A DNA stretch of 64,000 nucleotides from Mesorhizobium wenxiniae (GTDB taxonomy: Bacteria > Pseudomonadota > Alphaproteobacteria > Rhizobiales > Rhizobiaceae): positions 248,001 to 312,000 of the forward strand of contig NZ_NPKH01000014.1 of the NCBI RefSeq assembly GCF_002284535.1. Direction: 5' to 3'. The position numbers and the translations under genes are program-made. How positions within the stretch are numbered: the stretch's first letter is position 1; each line of letters opens with the position of its first letter. This document shows, piece by piece, positions 63,653-64,000 of the stretch. The notes beneath the pieces were generated by a model. It saw nothing but the letters and a program-made list of their open reading frames with translations, searched no databases and was not told where the DNA came from.

Positions 63653-64000
63653 ATGGTCGCTGATGCCCGCCAGCGCATCGACAAATGGCTGTTCTTTTCG
63701 CGTGCGGTGAAATCGCGCTCGCTTGCAGCGAAGCTGGTGGTGGCCGGACGCGTCCGCATCAATCGCGACAAAGCAGCGCAGGCCTCCGATCTGGTCCGCG
63801 CCGGCGACGTCCTGACCATCACTCTCGAGCGGCGCATCTTCGTCTGGAAGGTGCTCGGCACGGGAAGCCGGCGCGGCCCCGCAGAGGAAGCGCGCTTGCT
63901 CTATGAGGATATGTCGCCACCGCCGGTGCCAAAAGGCGAGGCCGTTCCCGATGCGATTCCCGCACTGCGCGATGCCGGCAGTGGCCGCCCCACCAAGAAG
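63653..64000 (+). CDS. S4-domain RNA-binding protein (3' end cut off by window)
   Basis: 116 codons visible, no stop before the window edge. S4 motif: QRIDKWLFFSRAVKSRSLAA, then GRVRINRDKAAQASDLVRAG and GDVLTITLERRIFVW. This is the HslR-like small heat-shock/RNA-binding form, which binds stalled 50S-tRNA complexes or rRNA in E. coli. It starts 14 bp after the helicase stop, so the pair is an operon, a conserved rhizobial order (usually followed by a ferredoxin and a CarD gene, from memory). Confidence 0.9.
   Translation, partial: MVADARQRIDKWLFFSRAVKSRSLAAKLVVAGRVRINRDKAAQASDLVRAGDVLTITLERRIFVWKVLGTGSRRGPAEEARLLYEDMSPPPVPKGEAVPDAIPALRDAGSGRPTKK

Overview
The window is 64 kb of GC-rich chromosomal DNA from an alphaproteobacterium of the order Rhizobiales (Hyphomicrobiales), most like Mesorhizobium. 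The grounds are gene content and order (pgk with a class I aldolase, rpmF/mtgA/ispA, phaR/phbAB, a large Suv3-like helicase followed by an S4 protein), family members typical of the group (TrcR/DUF1013, DUF1127, DUF1192, DUF1244, DUF3309, DUF1036), and dispersed palindromic intergenic repeats typical of rhizobial chromosomes. The genus is inferred from recall, not from a search. I see no insertion sequence, prophage, CRISPR array, rRNA or tRNA.

Layout. 1-5.4 kb: end of a K+/H+ antiporter gene, pgk, class I fructose-bisphosphate aldolase, a DUF899 protein and an SGNH hydrolase. 5.4-9.5 kb: a small membrane protein, a ring-cleaving-dioxygenase-like VOC protein, then a stress-type cluster (DUF1127 peptide, DJ-1/PfpI protein, VOC protein, uncharacterised protein, WYL regulator) carrying two copies of an 18-bp operator-like palindrome. 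9.6-18.1 kb: trcR, a quinone oxidoreductase, an MFS carrier, ArsR and HxlR regulators, and an ArsR/SRPBCC/GST/SnoaL run. 18.3-26.2 kb: housekeeping genes rpmF, mtgA, ispA, a lytic transglycosylase and ispG, ending in a divergent pair of DUF465 genes. 26.2-32 kb: an IclR-controlled catabolic operon with a polar amino acid ABC transporter, a RidA-family protein and a SelA-like PLP enzyme. This is the best candidate for an undescribed pathway.

32-42.8 kb: purEK, rpmJ with a structured leader, a TPR protein, a 5'-truncated nitronate monooxygenase gene, DUF1036-pyk, N-formylglutamate amidohydrolase, DUF1244, an MFS carrier, a LysR regulator with a divergent NAD-dependent epimerase, and DUF3309. 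42.9-51.1 kb: an RND efflux pair and a two-subunit molybdenum oxidoreductase (IorAB type) divergent from a TetR regulator. 51.1-57.5 kb: polyhydroxybutyrate metabolism (patatin, bdhA, phaR, phbA, phbB) interrupted by a TetR/secreted-protein pair. 57.6-64 kb: a frameshifted FAD monooxygenase gene divergent from its TetR regulator, then a 1139-residue helicase and the start of an S4 RNA-binding protein, which runs off the window.

Regulatory structure is unusually readable. Several divergent regulator/target pairs carry clear palindromes, and two separate TetR loci each carry two palindromes exactly 40 bp apart. Two genes look broken: the nitronate monooxygenase gene (5' truncation) and the FAD monooxygenase gene (single-base frameshift).
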